Position numbers and translations under genes: made by a program
DNA from: Mycolicibacterium moriokaense
Lineage (GTDB): Bacteria > Actinomycetota > Actinomycetes > Mycobacteriales > Mycobacteriaceae
Assembly (NCBI RefSeq): GCF_003347205.1
Contig: NZ_QQBJ01000029.1
Coordinates: 19,760-83,759, forward strand
Length of the DNA stretch: 64,000 bases
Direction of reading: 5' to 3'
Shown: positions 10,210 to 19,155 of the stretch, piece after piece
Layout of the letters: every line of letters begins with the position of its first letter
Position numbering within the stretch: position 1 is the stretch's first letter
Notes under the pieces: generated by a model
What the model was told of the DNA's origin: nothing
Databases searched by the model: none
What the model saw: only the letters and a program-made list of their open reading frames with translations

Positions 10210-10890
10210 ATGCGGATCGACGTGCTGACGATCTTTCCCGACTACCTCGACCCGCTGCGGCAGTCGTTGCCCGGCAAGGCGATCGGGGCGGGCATCGTGG
10301 ATCTGCGCGTGCACGACCTGCGCCGGTGGACACACGACGTGCACCGCTCGGTCGACGACTCGCCGTACGGCGGGGGCCCGGGGATGGTGATGAAAGCGCC
10401 CGTGTGGGGCGAGGCGCTCGACGAGACCTGTTCACCGGAGACACTTCTCGTGGTCCCGTCGCCGGCCGGGCGGTTGTTCAGGCAGGCGACGGCGCAGCGC
10501 TGGGCCGGCGAGGAGCATCTGGTGTTCGCCTGCGGCCGCTACGAGGGCATCGATCAGCGCGTGATGGTCGATGCCGGCACGCGCATGCGCGTCGAAGAGG
10601 TCTCGATCGGAGACTACGTGCTGCCGGGCGGCGAGTCGGCGGCCCTGGTGATGATCGAGGCCGTTGTTCGGCTGCTGCCCGATGTGTTGGGCAATCCCGA
10701 GTCGCATCAACAGGATTCGCACTCCGAGGGGCTGCTCGAGGGGCCGAGCTACACCCGGCCGCCGAGTTGGCGCGGGTTGGACGTGCCGGAGGTGCTGCTG
10801 TCAGGCGACCACGCCAAGGTGGCGGCCTGGCGACGGGACCAGGCGATGGAGCGGACGCGCCGGCGCCGCCCCGATCTGCTCGGCGACTAG
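10210..10890 (+). CDS. trmD: tRNA (guanine37-N1)-methyltransferase TrmD
   Basis: A 226-residue SPOUT-class enzyme that methylates G37 of tRNAs to prevent +1 frameshifting. Signature segments are [13 protein letters not shown], the SAM-knot pieces [20 protein letters not shown] and [11 protein letters not shown], and a C-terminal helical tRNA-binding part. It is the last gene of the operon. Its TAG stop shares the palindrome CTAG with the stop of the convergent lipoprotein gene. Confidence 0.97.
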   Translation: MRIDVLTIFPDYLDPLRQSLPGKAIGAGIVDLRVHDLRRWTHDVHRSVDDSPYGGGPGMVMKAPVWGEALDETCSPETLLVVPSPAGRLFRQATAQRWAGEEHLVFACGRYEGIDQRVMVDAGTRMRVEEVSIGDYVLPGGESAALVMIEAVVRLLPDVLGNPESHQQDSHSEGLLEGPSYTRPPSWRGLDVPEVLLSGDHAKVAAWRRDQAMERTRRRRPDLLGD

Positions 10891-11798
10891 ATCTTCCCGC
10901 CGGGAAACATCGTCTTGACGACCTGGGTCATCCTGTCGCGCGCCGCCGCGGCGCCGGTCGGATCCAGCGATCCCATCGCCAGCACGTAGCGGCGCTCGGA
11001 TCCGATCACCCCGGTGGTGACGTGCAACTGGTTGCCGCCGTTCCAGCAGCAGAACCAGCCCTGTTTGACCGCGACCGGTTCGGCGTACAGCCCCTCGGGA
11101 ATCCCGAAACGCTGTGGGTAGCCGTCGATTCCGGTGGGCGTCGACTGGGCGAGGTCGCTCATGATCAGGTTGGCCTGTTCGGGCGGCAGCCCGCCACTGC
11201 CGTTGAGCAGCATGTCGTAGTACCGGACGAGATCGGCTGCGGTGCTGGTCGTGACGTCCCAGTGCCCGTTCCACGGGGCCGTCGTGGCACCCAAGCCGTA
11301 CCGCGCCTTGACGCGGGCGATGACGGCGCTGCCTCCGAGGCGGTCCCAGAAGTTCTGGGCCGCGCCGTCGTCGGAGGACCGCAGCATGCTGTCGAGCGAC
11401 TTGCGGTCGGCCGGGGAGAGCGTTGTCTCGCCCTTGGACACTTTAAGAAGCAGATCGTCGGCGATGAACAGCTTCACCACCGAGGCGATCGGGAACGACG
11501 AGCCGTCCCCGCCCGAGACGGTCTGGCCGGTGTTGCGGTCGAGCACGACCACCGAGATGTCAGCGCCGTCCTCGGCGGCATCGCCGATGGCCTGGCGGGT
11601 GCGCGCGTCGAGGCCGTCGAAGGCCGAGGTCGGCTGTTCCGGGGGTGCTTCGGGCAGCGGGACCGAGTTGTTCAGCGGCGCCACCGTGCTCACCCGTGGC
11701 GTCTCCGACTCCGCAGCCGGGGCGCTACAACTCGCTACGAGCAACGCCACGAACGCGATGGTTGTGGTCGCGACTAGACCCGACGGACGCCGTCGCAT
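10887..11798 (-). CDS. lppW: LppW-like lipoprotein, serine beta-lactamase fold (copy 1)
   Basis: A 303-residue exported lipoprotein: signal peptide with lipobox VASC, then a Pro/Ala linker and a class A beta-lactamase-like domain. SVVK fits the SxxK serine motif, but the SDN position reads SSDD and the KTG position reads KQG (AVKQGWFCC), so normal beta-lactam hydrolysis is doubtful. The ATG at 11798 follows AAGGAGGG. M. tuberculosis has lppW (Rv2905) at this place next to trmD. Its stop overlaps the trmD stop. A tandem paralogue lies directly upstream. Confidence 0.88.
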   Translation of the reverse strand: MRRRPSGLVATTTIAFVALLVASCSAPAAESETPRVSTVAPLNNSVPLPEAPPEQPTSAFDGLDARTRQAIGDAAEDGADISVVVLDRNTGQTVSGGDGSSFPIASVVKLFIADDLLLKVSKGETTLSPADRKSLDSMLRSSDDGAAQNFWDRLGGSAVIARVKARYGLGATTAPWNGHWDVTTSTAADLVRYYDMLLNGSGGLPPEQANLIMSDLAQSTPTGIDGYPQRFGIPEGLYAEPVAVKQGWFCCWNGGNQLHVTTGVIGSERRYVLAMGSLDPTGAAAARDRMTQVVKTMFPGGKI

Positions 11799-11891
11799 AG
11801 CCCTCCTTCGAGAAAACAGAGAACAGAGCCTGGGGTGCCGGGCTATCGCCGCACTGCGCCCACCGGCCGCATCAGCCTAGTACGCGCCGGG

Positions 11892-12815
11892 CTAGATCCG
11901 CCCGCCAGGGAACATCGTCTTGACGGCCTCGGTGATGGTCGCCCTTGCCGTGTCCGCGCTCGCCGGCTGGTCCGACGCGATCGCCATGACGTAACGGTGG
12001 TCGGCGCCGATGATGCCGGTGGACAGATGCATCCAGTCGCTGCCGATGCAGCACATCCAGCCCTGTTTGACCGCCACCGGCTCGGCGTAGAGGCCCTCGG
12101 GGATGCCGAACCGCTGCGGGTACACGCCGCCCGGCATCATCCCGTCGATCCCGGTCGGAGACGATTGCGCGAGGTTGTCGACGATCATGTCGGCCTTGTC
12201 CAGCGGCAGCCCACCCGCACCGGACAGCATCATGTCGTAGTAGCGCACCAGGTCGGCGGCCGTGCTGATGGTGTTGAACCAGCGGCCGTTGCCCGGTGGC
12301 CGGGTGCCGCTGAGGCCGTATCGGGCCGCGACCCTGGTGACGATCGCGCTGCCGCCGTTGCGGTCCCAGAACACCTGCGCCGCGCTGTCGTCGGAGGAGC
12401 GCAGCATCGACTCGAACATCTCCTCGTCGTCCGGCGACAGCGGCGGCCCGCGCAGCAGCATGTCGTCGGCGATGAACAGCTTCACCACCGAGGCGATGGC
12501 GATGCCCCTGCTGTTGCCGTTGGTCACCCGCTGCCCCGTCGAGCGGTCCAGCACGACCGTGGTGATGTCGGCGCCCTTGGCGGCCGCGTCGGCGGTGGCC
12601 TGCATGGTGCGGCTCTGCAGGCCGTTGAACGACGCGGCGGGCGCCTCCGGCGGGGCTTCGGGCAGCGGGGCCATCGGGCCCTGGGGGGCGACGACGGTCA
12701 ACTGCGGCGCCGCGGGGTTCACCGGCGGCGGCGTACCGTACACGCGGGCCTCACACCCGGTCAGGGCGAGCACCACCGCGCTCACCGCGACCAGCCGGGA
12801 CGGCGGCCGACGCAT
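11892..12815 (-). CDS. LppW-like lipoprotein (copy 2)
   Basis: A 307-residue paralogue of the preceding gene: lipobox LTGC, Pro-rich linker, then the same domain with SVVK, SSDD and AVKQGWMCC. Long segments match copy 1 ([17 protein letters not shown]). The frame is open well upstream, but the ATG at 12815 has an excellent GGAGGAGACGT site and directly precedes the signal peptide. Two copies in tandem indicate a local duplication; the function is unknown, presumably at the outer face of the inner membrane. Confidence 0.88.
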   Translation of the reverse strand: MRRPPSRLVAVSAVVLALTGCEARVYGTPPPVNPAAPQLTVVAPQGPMAPLPEAPPEAPAASFNGLQSRTMQATADAAAKGADITTVVLDRSTGQRVTNGNSRGIAIASVVKLFIADDMLLRGPPLSPDDEEMFESMLRSSDDSAAQVFWDRNGGSAIVTRVAARYGLSGTRPPGNGRWFNTISTAADLVRYYDMMLSGAGGLPLDKADMIVDNLAQSSPTGIDGMMPGGVYPQRFGIPEGLYAEPVAVKQGWMCCIGSDWMHLSTGIIGADHRYVMAIASDQPASADTARATITEAVKTMFPGGRI

Positions 12816-12928
12816 ACGTCTCCTCCAGAGATTCACAGGGGAACGGGCGCGCTGCTGACCGCCGCCCGCCCGTACAGGTGAGCCTAGCCTGTCGGCGGTG
12901 GTGGCGCGGCCCTGATGTTGGCTCGCGA

Positions 12929-12959
12929 TTTCACTGCATGCGCCCCCGTCTGGCACAAT
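12929..12959 (+). promoter_or_regulatory. Candidate rplS promoter
   Basis: TTTCAC at 12929-12934 and CACAAT at 12954-12959 with a 19-bp spacer, 148 bp before rplS. It has the same GCGATTTC and TCTGGCACAAT blocks at the same spacing as the rpsP promoter, and TGTCTG follows in both. The remaining leader to rplS (about 145 bp) shows no ORF and may be an untranslated leader. Confidence 0.5.
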
Positions 12960-13106
12960 TGACCAGTTGTCTGAGCCAGACGTCGGGGCAGCGGCCCCGT
13001 CCGTCGCGATTGCACAAGACACGCCCGAACCCATCGGAGCGGCCCGCACGCTTCTGCGTAACCACCGCGGAACCCGCCGCATCCGCGAACACAGCAAGGA
13101 AGAACG

Positions 13107-13448
13107 ATGAACACGCTGGACTTCGTCGACCAGTCGTCGTTGCGCGACGACATTCCGGACTTCAGCGCCGGGGACACCGTCAACGTGCACGTCAAGGTCA
13201 TCGAGGGCGCCAAGGAGCGCATCCAGGTCTTCAAGGGCGTCGTCATCCGGCGTCAGGGCGGCGGGGTCCGCGAGACCTTCACCGTCCGCAAGGAGAGCTA
13301 CGGCGTCGGCGTGGAGCGCACCTTCCCGGTGCACTCGCCCAACATCGACCACATCGACGTCGTCACCCGTGGTGACGTGCGTCGCGCCAAGCTGTACTAC
13401 CTGCGCGAACTCCGCGGCAAGAAGGCGAAGATCAAGGAAAAGCGCTGA
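13107..13448 (+). CDS. rplS: 50S ribosomal protein L19
   Basis: A 113-residue protein of the large subunit at the 30S-50S interface. Family segments [39 protein letters not shown] and [16 protein letters not shown] are all present and full length. It has its own upstream promoter-like sequence rather than reading through from trmD, since the two LppW genes lie between on the other strand. An AAGGAAGAACG site precedes the ATG. Confidence 0.97.
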   Translation: MNTLDFVDQSSLRDDIPDFSAGDTVNVHVKVIEGAKERIQVFKGVVIRRQGGGVRETFTVRKESYGVGVERTFPVHSPNIDHIDVVTRGDVRRAKLYYLRELRGKKAKIKEKR

Positions 13449-13524
13449 AGTCGCGGGTGACTCGGTGCGGTCGCGGTGATGCGGCTGCCAGGGTTCGCCA
13501 ATTCGCCGTGGCTACGCTGATCAG

Positions 13525-14373
13525 GTGAGCGGAACCACGGACTCCCCAGAACCCTCATCCGGACGCACGCTCGACGACGACGCGGAGGCGACCGACGAGC
13601 AGGCCGAGCAGGCCGAGGAGGCCGCCGACAAGTCCAAGCGCCGACGCGGGGCGCTGCGCGAGGCAGTCATCCTGGTGGTGATCGCGGTCGGTCTGTACTA
13701 CCTGATGCTGACGTTCATCGCCCGGCCGTACCTCATCCCGAGTGAGTCGATGGAGCCCACTCTGCACGGCTGCGCCGGCTGCGTGGGCGACCGCATCATG
13801 GTCGACAAGCTGACCTACCGGTTCACCGACCCCAGGCCCGGCGACGTCGTCGTGTTCAAGGGCCCGCCGAACTGGAATGCCGGCTACAAGTCCATCCGCT
13901 CCGACAACACCGCGGTGCGCTGGGTGCAGAACGCCCTTTCGTTCGTCGGATTCGTCCCGCCGGATGAGAACGACCTGGTCAAGCGGGTGATCGCGACCGG
14001 AGGCCAAACCGTCGAGTGCAGGCAGAGCACCGGGTTGACCGTCGACGGAAAGCCCTTGCACGAGCCCTACCTGGACCTTCAGACAATGGATGTGCCCGAC
14101 CCGAGCAAATACCGGTGTTTCGGCTTCGAGTTCGGGCCGGTGAAGGTGCCCGACGGCCGGGTGTGGGTGATGGGGGACAACCGCACCCATTCGGCCGACT
14201 CGCGGGTGCACTGCGCCGACAACCCGGCCGATTTCCAGAGCGGAATCAAGTGCACCGGCGATCCGAACGCCGGTACTGTTCCGCTGTCCGATGTGATCGG
14301 AAAGGCCCGCTTCATCGCCTGGCCGCCGGGACGATGGGGTGGCGTCAACTCGACGGATCCTCAGACGCAGTAG
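13525..14373 (+). CDS. lepB: Signal peptidase I
   Basis: A 282-residue membrane serine/lysine protease that removes signal peptides from exported proteins. After an acidic, Lys/Arg-ended cytoplasmic tail there is one membrane segment (about residues 46-65), then the catalytic serine in [10 protein letters not shown] (Ser75) and the catalytic lysine in [10 protein letters not shown] (Lys153). C-terminal motif [11 protein letters not shown] matches box E of the family. The start is GTG at 13525. rnhB begins 13 bp after it. Confidence 0.95.
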   Translation: MSGTTDSPEPSSGRTLDDDAEATDEQAEQAEEAADKSKRRRGALREAVILVVIAVGLYYLMLTFIARPYLIPSESMEPTLHGCAGCVGDRIMVDKLTYRFTDPRPGDVVVFKGPPNWNAGYKSIRSDNTAVRWVQNALSFVGFVPPDENDLVKRVIATGGQTVECRQSTGLTVDGKPLHEPYLDLQTMDVPDPSKYRCFGFEFGPVKVPDGRVWVMGDNRTHSADSRVHCADNPADFQSGIKCTGDPNAGTVPLSDVIGKARFIAWPPGRWGGVNSTDPQTQ

Positions 14374-14386
14374 GAGGGGTTCAGGC

Positions 14387-15109
14387 TTGCCCGCGACCTG
14401 GCCGCCACGAACGGTCATCCGCAAGTCCTCCGGGCTCCGAACGCTGGAGTCGGCGCTGTACCGGTCCGGCCTCGGCCCGGTCGCGGGCGTGGACGAGGTC
14501 GGTCGAGGCGCGTGTGCGGGTCCCCTGGTCGTCGCCGCCTGCGTGCTGGGGCCGAATCGGCTGGAGAGCCTGGCCGCGCTCGACGACTCCAAGAAGCTCA
14601 ACGAGAAGGAGCGCGAGCGGCTGTTCCCGCTGATCCGCCGCTATGCCCTGGCCTACCACGTGGTCTTCATCCCGTCCGTCGAAGTCGACCGCCGCGGCGT
14701 ACATGTGGCCAACATCGAAGGCATGCGCCGGGCTGTCGCCGGCCTGCCGCTGCGGCCGGGCTACGTCTTGAGCGACGGATTCCGGGTGCCGGGCCTGCCC
14801 GCTCCGTCGCTGCCGGTGGTCGGCGGTGATGCGGCGGCGGCCTGTATCGCGGCGGCCAGCGTGCTGGCCAAGGTGAGTCGCGATCGGCTGATGGTGAAGA
14901 TGGAGTCCGAGCACCCGGGCTACGGCTTCGCCGACCACAAGGGCTACAGCACCCCCGCCCACGGCGCGGCGCTGGCCCGGCTCGGACCGTGTAGCCAGCA
15001 TCGATACTCGTTCATCAATGTTCGTCGAGTGGCCACGCCCACCGGTACCAGGGTGGTCACCGAACTTGTGCGCGACTGCGAACCGGAGCAGCAGGGCGAA
15101 GTGGGGTAG
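14387..15109 (+). CDS. rnhB: Ribonuclease HII
   Basis: A 240-residue endonuclease that removes ribonucleotides embedded in DNA. Motifs with the acidic catalytic residues are [16 protein letters not shown] (DEG), LDDSKKL and [21 protein letters not shown]. The open frame starts at 14339, but that overlaps lepB; a TTG at 14387 follows a near-perfect AGGAGGGG at 14372-14379 and gives an N-terminus ([15 protein letters not shown]) like that of M. tuberculosis RnhB, so TTG is taken as the start. Confidence 0.93.
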   Translation: MPATWPPRTVIRKSSGLRTLESALYRSGLGPVAGVDEVGRGACAGPLVVAACVLGPNRLESLAALDDSKKLNEKERERLFPLIRRYALAYHVVFIPSVEVDRRGVHVANIEGMRRAVAGLPLRPGYVLSDGFRVPGLPAPSLPVVGGDAAAACIAAASVLAKVSRDRLMVKMESEHPGYGFADHKGYSTPAHGAALARLGPCSQHRYSFINVRRVATPTGTRVVTELVRDCEPEQQGEVG

Positions 15110-15150
15110 GGGAGAATGGTGGCAGACCAACATGAAGGACAACTGATGCG

Positions 15151-15456
15151 ATGAGTGCCGAAGATCTCGAAAAGTACGAAACCGAGATGGAGCTCTCGCT
15201 GTACCGCGAATACAAGGACATCGTCGGGCAGTTCAGCTACGTGGTGGAAACCGAGCGGCGGTTCTATCTGGCGAACAGCGTCGAGCTGGTGCCCCGCAAC
15301 GCCGACGGCGAGGTGTACTTCGAATTGCGGCTGGCCGACGCCTGGGTGTGGGACATGTACCGGCCTGCACGGTTCGTCAAGCAGGTGCGGGTGATCACCT
15401 TCAAGGACGTGAACATCGAGGAAGTCGAGAAGCCCGAGCTGCGACTTCCCGAGTAG
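15151..15456 (+). CDS. DUF2469 family protein
   Basis: A 101-residue acidic protein (MSAEDLEKYETEMELSLYREY) of the actinobacteria-specific DUF2469 family, found almost always after rnhB. No catalytic motif or membrane segment is visible and its function is unknown. In M. tuberculosis the equivalent is Rv2901c. It is the last core gene before a block of about 25.6 kb of accessory genes. Confidence 0.9.
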   Translation: MSAEDLEKYETEMELSLYREYKDIVGQFSYVVETERRFYLANSVELVPRNADGEVYFELRLADAWVWDMYRPARFVKQVRVITFKDVNIEEVEKPELRLPE

Positions 15457-15459
15457 CCA

Positions 15460-16164
15460 TCAGCCGGCGGGAGCGGGCATGTGCTCGCCGAAGAAGGCGA
15501 ATACCCGCGACCAGGCGTCCTCCTCGGCGGCGGGGTTGTAGCCGAACCCCGTGACACGGATCAACGGCTGGGCGGGCAGCTTGTTGGCGAAGCTGTGCCC
15601 GGCGCCGGGGTAGCTCTTGATGTCGGCTTCGATGTTCTTCTCGTCGACGACCTTCTGCAGCTTGGCCGCGGCACCGCGTCCGATCGGGTCGCGATCGCCG
15701 AAGCTGGCCACGATCGGGCACGCGCCGTCCAGCGTCTCACGCAGGTTGCGTGGTAGCGGTGTGCCGTAGAACGGTGCCGAGGCGCCGAACCCTTTGGGGG
15801 ACATCACCAACGCGAACTGTCCGCCCATGCAGAACCCGGCGATGCCGACCGCGCCCGAGGCCTGCGGCAGGCCGAGGAGGTGGTCGCGGGCGGCCAGGAT
15901 GTCGTCGAGCGCCCGTCCGCGCTGGGTCAGAAGTTCGCGGAAGACGCGGGTGATGCAGCGGGCCCGGCCGCCGCGGGCGAACATGTTCGGCGTGATGGCG
16001 ATGTAGCCGGCCGCGGCGATCTTGCGCGAGATCCGCTCGTTGTCCGGCCCGTAGCCGATCGCGTCGTGCACCACCACGATGCCCGGCCACGGCCCCTGGC
16101 CGTCAGGCACGCTGAGTAGGGCGTCGATCGGACCGTCCGGGGCGTTGATCGTGATCGTCTGCAC
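15460..16164 (-). CDS. Dienelactone hydrolase family protein
   Basis: A 234-residue cytosolic alpha/beta hydrolase. The nucleophile is a cysteine in GFCMGGQFAL, as in dienelactone hydrolases, with the aspartate in SFGDRDPIG and the histidine in YPGAGHSF completing a Cys-Asp-His triad. True dienelactone hydrolases open chlorocatechol-derived lactones; many relatives act on other esters, so the substrate is open. The start is GTG at 16164. It converges on the DUF2469 gene with 3 bp between the stops. Confidence 0.88.
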   Translation of the reverse strand: MQTITINAPDGPIDALLSVPDGQGPWPGIVVVHDAIGYGPDNERISRKIAAAGYIAITPNMFARGGRARCITRVFRELLTQRGRALDDILAARDHLLGLPQASGAVGIAGFCMGGQFALVMSPKGFGASAPFYGTPLPRNLRETLDGACPIVASFGDRDPIGRGAAAKLQKVVDEKNIEADIKSYPGAGHSFANKLPAQPLIRVTGFGYNPAAEEDAWSRVFAFFGEHMPAPAG

Positions 16165-16248
16165 CCGATCAATCTAACGGGGCGTCGAGCGTATGGCCGA
16201 CCCACGGATACCCCGCGAAATCGCTACATAGCCCATACGGTCGACGCG

Positions 16249-16713
16249 TCACGGCTTCTGCGGGGTCGCCGTCTCCCACCAGTAGGCGATGAACGGCTCC
16301 ATGTCGCGGCTGACGAGTTCGATGCGCGGGCCCCTCGGCCCCTTCGCGTAGGCCCAGAGCAGCGTGCCCGAGCCGTCGGGGTTGAACGACTTCACCTCGA
16401 CGGTCATGCCGTGGGACTCCAGGCCCGCGAGATCGGACTCGACGTCGTCGGACCAGTACCCGATGTGATGCACCCCGGAGTCTGCTGGCGTCCACACGGT
16501 GCCCGCGATCGTCTCCAGCAACTCCAACCTCGGCTCGGCGCCCGAGTAGACCATCTTCATCGGGATGGTCACCTCACCGTCGGGGGTGACGGCTTGCTGG
16601 TCGACGGCGACGACGTCGGTCCAGGTGTAGCCGGCCACCTCGGTGAGCCACTGCATCGCCGCCTCGAGGTCGTCGACGACGATGCCGGTGTGGTAGAGGT
16701 TTTCGGCCTTCAC
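16249..16713 (-). CDS. VOC (glyoxalase/bleomycin-resistance) family protein
   Basis: A 154-residue metal-dependent vicinal-oxygen-chelate protein: two beta-alpha-beta modules starting YHTGIVVDDLEAAMQWL and VHHIGYWSDDVESDLAGL, with candidate metal-binding His and Glu residues (HTG, HHIG, RIELV). Similar sequences include methylmalonyl-CoA epimerase-like and dioxygenase-like proteins. The GTG at 16713 overlaps the upstream TGA (GTGA) and has AGGAGGACCA before it, so it is coupled to the metallo-beta-lactamase-fold gene. Confidence 0.85.
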   Translation of the reverse strand: MKAENLYHTGIVVDDLEAAMQWLTEVAGYTWTDVVAVDQQAVTPDGEVTIPMKMVYSGAEPRLELLETIAGTVWTPADSGVHHIGYWSDDVESDLAGLESHGMTVEVKSFNPDGSGTLLWAYAKGPRGPRIELVSRDMEPFIAYWWETATPQKP

Positions 16714-17933
16714 TGGTCCTCCTCGACCGTCGTGTTCTTGATCTCCTGCTCGAGCCACTGGACCTCGCTGTGGTTCTCGCCACCGCTGGCCGTCAGAAGC
16801 TGTTCCAGCGCACGACGTTTCACGGCCAGGGCGTCGGGGTCGGCCGGCGATTGGGCCAACACCATGTCGGTGAGGTGCAGCGCCTCCAGCGCTCGGCCCG
16901 CCGCGACGTGCGCCGCGGCCCGCTCGGTCAGCGCCGTCGTCCCGCCGACCAGATCGACGATGTCCGGCCACACCGCCGCGGGCGGCACGTCGTAGAGCTC
17001 GGTCGTCGACTCGTAGCGGAACCAGCCGACGTGCTCCTCCCAGATCGCCCGGACGATCCACGGCACCTTGCCGTGCACCTGCGGTAGTCCCAGCTGCGGC
17101 GGCAGCGTCACCTCCCGCATCAGGCGCCACAGGTCGGCGCCTGCGTTCATCCCGTCGATGGTGCGGTCGCGGAGGTAGGCCGTCGCATCGCGCACCCTCG
17201 TCATGGTGGCGGTGATCTCGTCGGCGCCCCGGATCGCCTGGTGACCGTTGATCAGTGTCTCGGGCGCGAGTTCGATCACCCGGTCGACGGAGTGGATGAA
17301 GGCGATGGCGCTGCGGATCTTGTCGCCGCGCAGCGTGTACAGGTTGGGGACGTGGCCGAAAAACGGGCCCATCAAGTTGCCGATGAACACGGTGCGTGGC
17401 TCGGGCAGCCACGCCACGAGGGCATCGGTGGTCTCACCGCCGGGCGTGGAGAGCAGTTCGAAATCCCTGCCGCCGAGCGTGATCGCCATGTTGTCGAGGA
17501 ACGAGTCGGTGAGCACCGGCTCGGGCGGCAGCGTCGCCGCCTGACTCTCGACGTCCATGAAGGCGCCCCACAGCGCCATGATCCGTCGGACGTAGAACGG
17601 GTGCAGGCGACGCCAGTACTCGCGGACATCGGGATGATCGGCCTGCGCGACGGTCCGGACGCCGGGTGCGCTGAATTCGCTCCAGCCGCCGACGTGGTCG
17701 GGGTGGCCCTGGGTGAAGGTGATAATCCGCAGCGGCCCGCTGCTGACCTTCGAGAACCGCGATTTGATCTCGGGCGCCTCGAAATCGGTTCCGGTGTTGA
17801 TCATCACGTCGCCGTCGTCCGTGGTCACCAGGTAGCTGTTGGCGATGTTGCGGGACATGAACACGCCGTCGCCGAGGTCCACCGCGTCGCGATCGCCCTC
17901 GCCGGCTTTGACGAGTTCGTCCAGTGACGGCAT
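16710..17933 (-). CDS. MBL-fold hydrolase with alkylsulfatase-type dimerisation region
   Basis: About 407 residues. The N-terminal metallo-beta-lactamase domain (MINTGTDFEAPEI, TQGHPDHVGG) is followed by a segment typical of the alkyl sulfatase group (NLYTLRGDKIRS, HVGWFRYESTTELYDV) and a helical part (AALTERAAAHVAAGRALEALHL). The metal motif reads QGHPDH instead of HxHxDH, so one zinc ligand is missing. The ATG at 17933 with GGAGG upstream is preferred to the TTG at 17963. It forms a GTGA-coupled pair with the VOC gene and is divergent from a sulfotransferase. Confidence 0.85.
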   Translation of the reverse strand: MPSLDELVKAGEGDRDAVDLGDGVFMSRNIANSYLVTTDDGDVMINTGTDFEAPEIKSRFSKVSSGPLRIITFTQGHPDHVGGWSEFSAPGVRTVAQADHPDVREYWRRLHPFYVRRIMALWGAFMDVESQAATLPPEPVLTDSFLDNMAITLGGRDFELLSTPGGETTDALVAWLPEPRTVFIGNLMGPFFGHVPNLYTLRGDKIRSAIAFIHSVDRVIELAPETLINGHQAIRGADEITATMTRVRDATAYLRDRTIDGMNAGADLWRLMREVTLPPQLGLPQVHGKVPWIVRAIWEEHVGWFRYESTTELYDVPPAAVWPDIVDLVGGTTALTERAAAHVAAGRALEALHLTDMVLAQSPADPDALAVKRRALEQLLTASGGENHSEVQWLEQEIKNTTVEEDQ

Positions 17934-17979
17934 TGCGACCTCCAGCGATTGATTTCCCGCCAACCTAACATTTGTTCTC

Positions 17980-17989
17980 TACGGCCGTA
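17980..17989. promoter_or_regulatory. 10-bp palindrome between divergent genes
   Basis: TACGGCCGTA is a perfect palindrome in the 70-bp gap between the MBL-fold gene and the sulfotransferase gene. It is followed by TATAGTAT, which could contain a -10 hexamer for the plus-strand gene. A regulator site is plausible but short palindromes are expected by chance in GC-rich DNA. Confidence 0.3.
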
Positions 17990-18003
17990 TAGTATCGGCC
18001 GCC

Positions 18004-19155
18004 ATGGACGATCTCGTCGCACGCGCATGCGACCGCGCCGGTCTCGACGACTTCGGCGGCGAGTCGTGGCGTGAGGGACTGGCCCTGCTGGTGGACACCT
18101 GCGAGTCGACGCCCGGCGTGACCGCGGGCGGCCGCGACTTCGTGTACGGACAGTTCGTCGACGCGCTGTGGAACCGGCTCCGGGTCATCGACTACGTCAA
18201 GCGCCATCCCGAGATCGGCGAGCTACGGATCGAGCGACCGCTCGTGGTGCTCGGGCTGCCGCGCACCGGCACCTCGCTGGCCAGCTATCTGCTCGATCAA
18301 GATCCGCTGCGACGGTCGCTGTTGACCTGGGAGGCAGAGGATTCCGTTCCGCCGTCGACTCCCGACACCCTTCGCACCGACCCGCGATGTGTGAAGAAGA
18401 AGGCCGAACTCGAGGTGCTGGCCGAAGGCCTGAAGGCGGCCGACATCCCGATGGTGCACTGGGACGAGGCGGACGGTCCGACGGAATGCCTGTTCGTGCA
18501 GAACCAGGACTTCAAGGCCTATCTGTGGGAGGCGTTCATGCCGACGCCCGCATACGCCGACTGGTTGCTGCGGACCGACATGTCCAGCGCCTACGCCTAC
18601 CAGCGGACAGTGCTGCAGATGTTGGCCTCCCGCGCGCCGGGGGCCTGGGCGCTGAAGATGCCGTCGCATGCGGTGCACATCGACGCGCTGCTGGCAACCT
18701 ATCCCGACGTGCGGATCGTGTGGGCCCATCGCGATCCGTTCAAGGCCACCGCCTCGTTCCTGCGACTGAACTATCTGTCGCGCTCGGTGCTGGGCGCCGA
18801 GATCGACGTCGACGTCATCGTGGGAAATGTGTTGCGGCAGTTGAGGGCACACATCGACCGTCCACTGGCGGCCCGGCGGCGGATCGGCGACGACCGCTTC
18901 TTCGATCTGCACTACGCCGACCTGATGCGCGATCCGATGGCGGTGATGCGGTCGTTGTACGAGTGGGCGGGTGACGTCCTGACCGACGCGACCGAACGGA
19001 CGATGCTCGACTGGCTCGACGCGCATCCGCAGGATCGCTTCGGCGTGGCGCCCTACTCGCTGGACGGCTCGGGGGTCACCCGCGCGGACCTGGAACCCGT
19101 CTTCGAGGAGTACCTGTCCGTCTTCGACATCGAACTCGAGGAGGACGCGCGATGA
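18004..19155 (+). CDS. Sulfotransferase family protein
   Basis: A 383-residue cytosolic enzyme expected to transfer sulfate from PAPS to an unknown acceptor. The 5'-phosphosulfate loop is LGLPRTGTSLASYLL near residue 82; the 3'-phosphate region fits RIVWAHRDPFKATASFLRL near residue 240. The length fits the large sulfotransferase family common in mycobacteria. The start ATG at 18004 sits in a short divergent promoter region. It overlaps the next gene by ATGA, so the dehydrogenase is coupled. Confidence 0.88.
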   Translation: MDDLVARACDRAGLDDFGGESWREGLALLVDTCESTPGVTAGGRDFVYGQFVDALWNRLRVIDYVKRHPEIGELRIERPLVVLGLPRTGTSLASYLLDQDPLRRSLLTWEAEDSVPPSTPDTLRTDPRCVKKKAELEVLAEGLKAADIPMVHWDEADGPTECLFVQNQDFKAYLWEAFMPTPAYADWLLRTDMSSAYAYQRTVLQMLASRAPGAWALKMPSHAVHIDALLATYPDVRIVWAHRDPFKATASFLRLNYLSRSVLGAEIDVDVIVGNVLRQLRAHIDRPLAARRRIGDDRFFDLHYADLMRDPMAVMRSLYEWAGDVLTDATERTMLDWLDAHPQDRFGVAPYSLDGSGVTRADLEPVFEEYLSVFDIELEEDAR

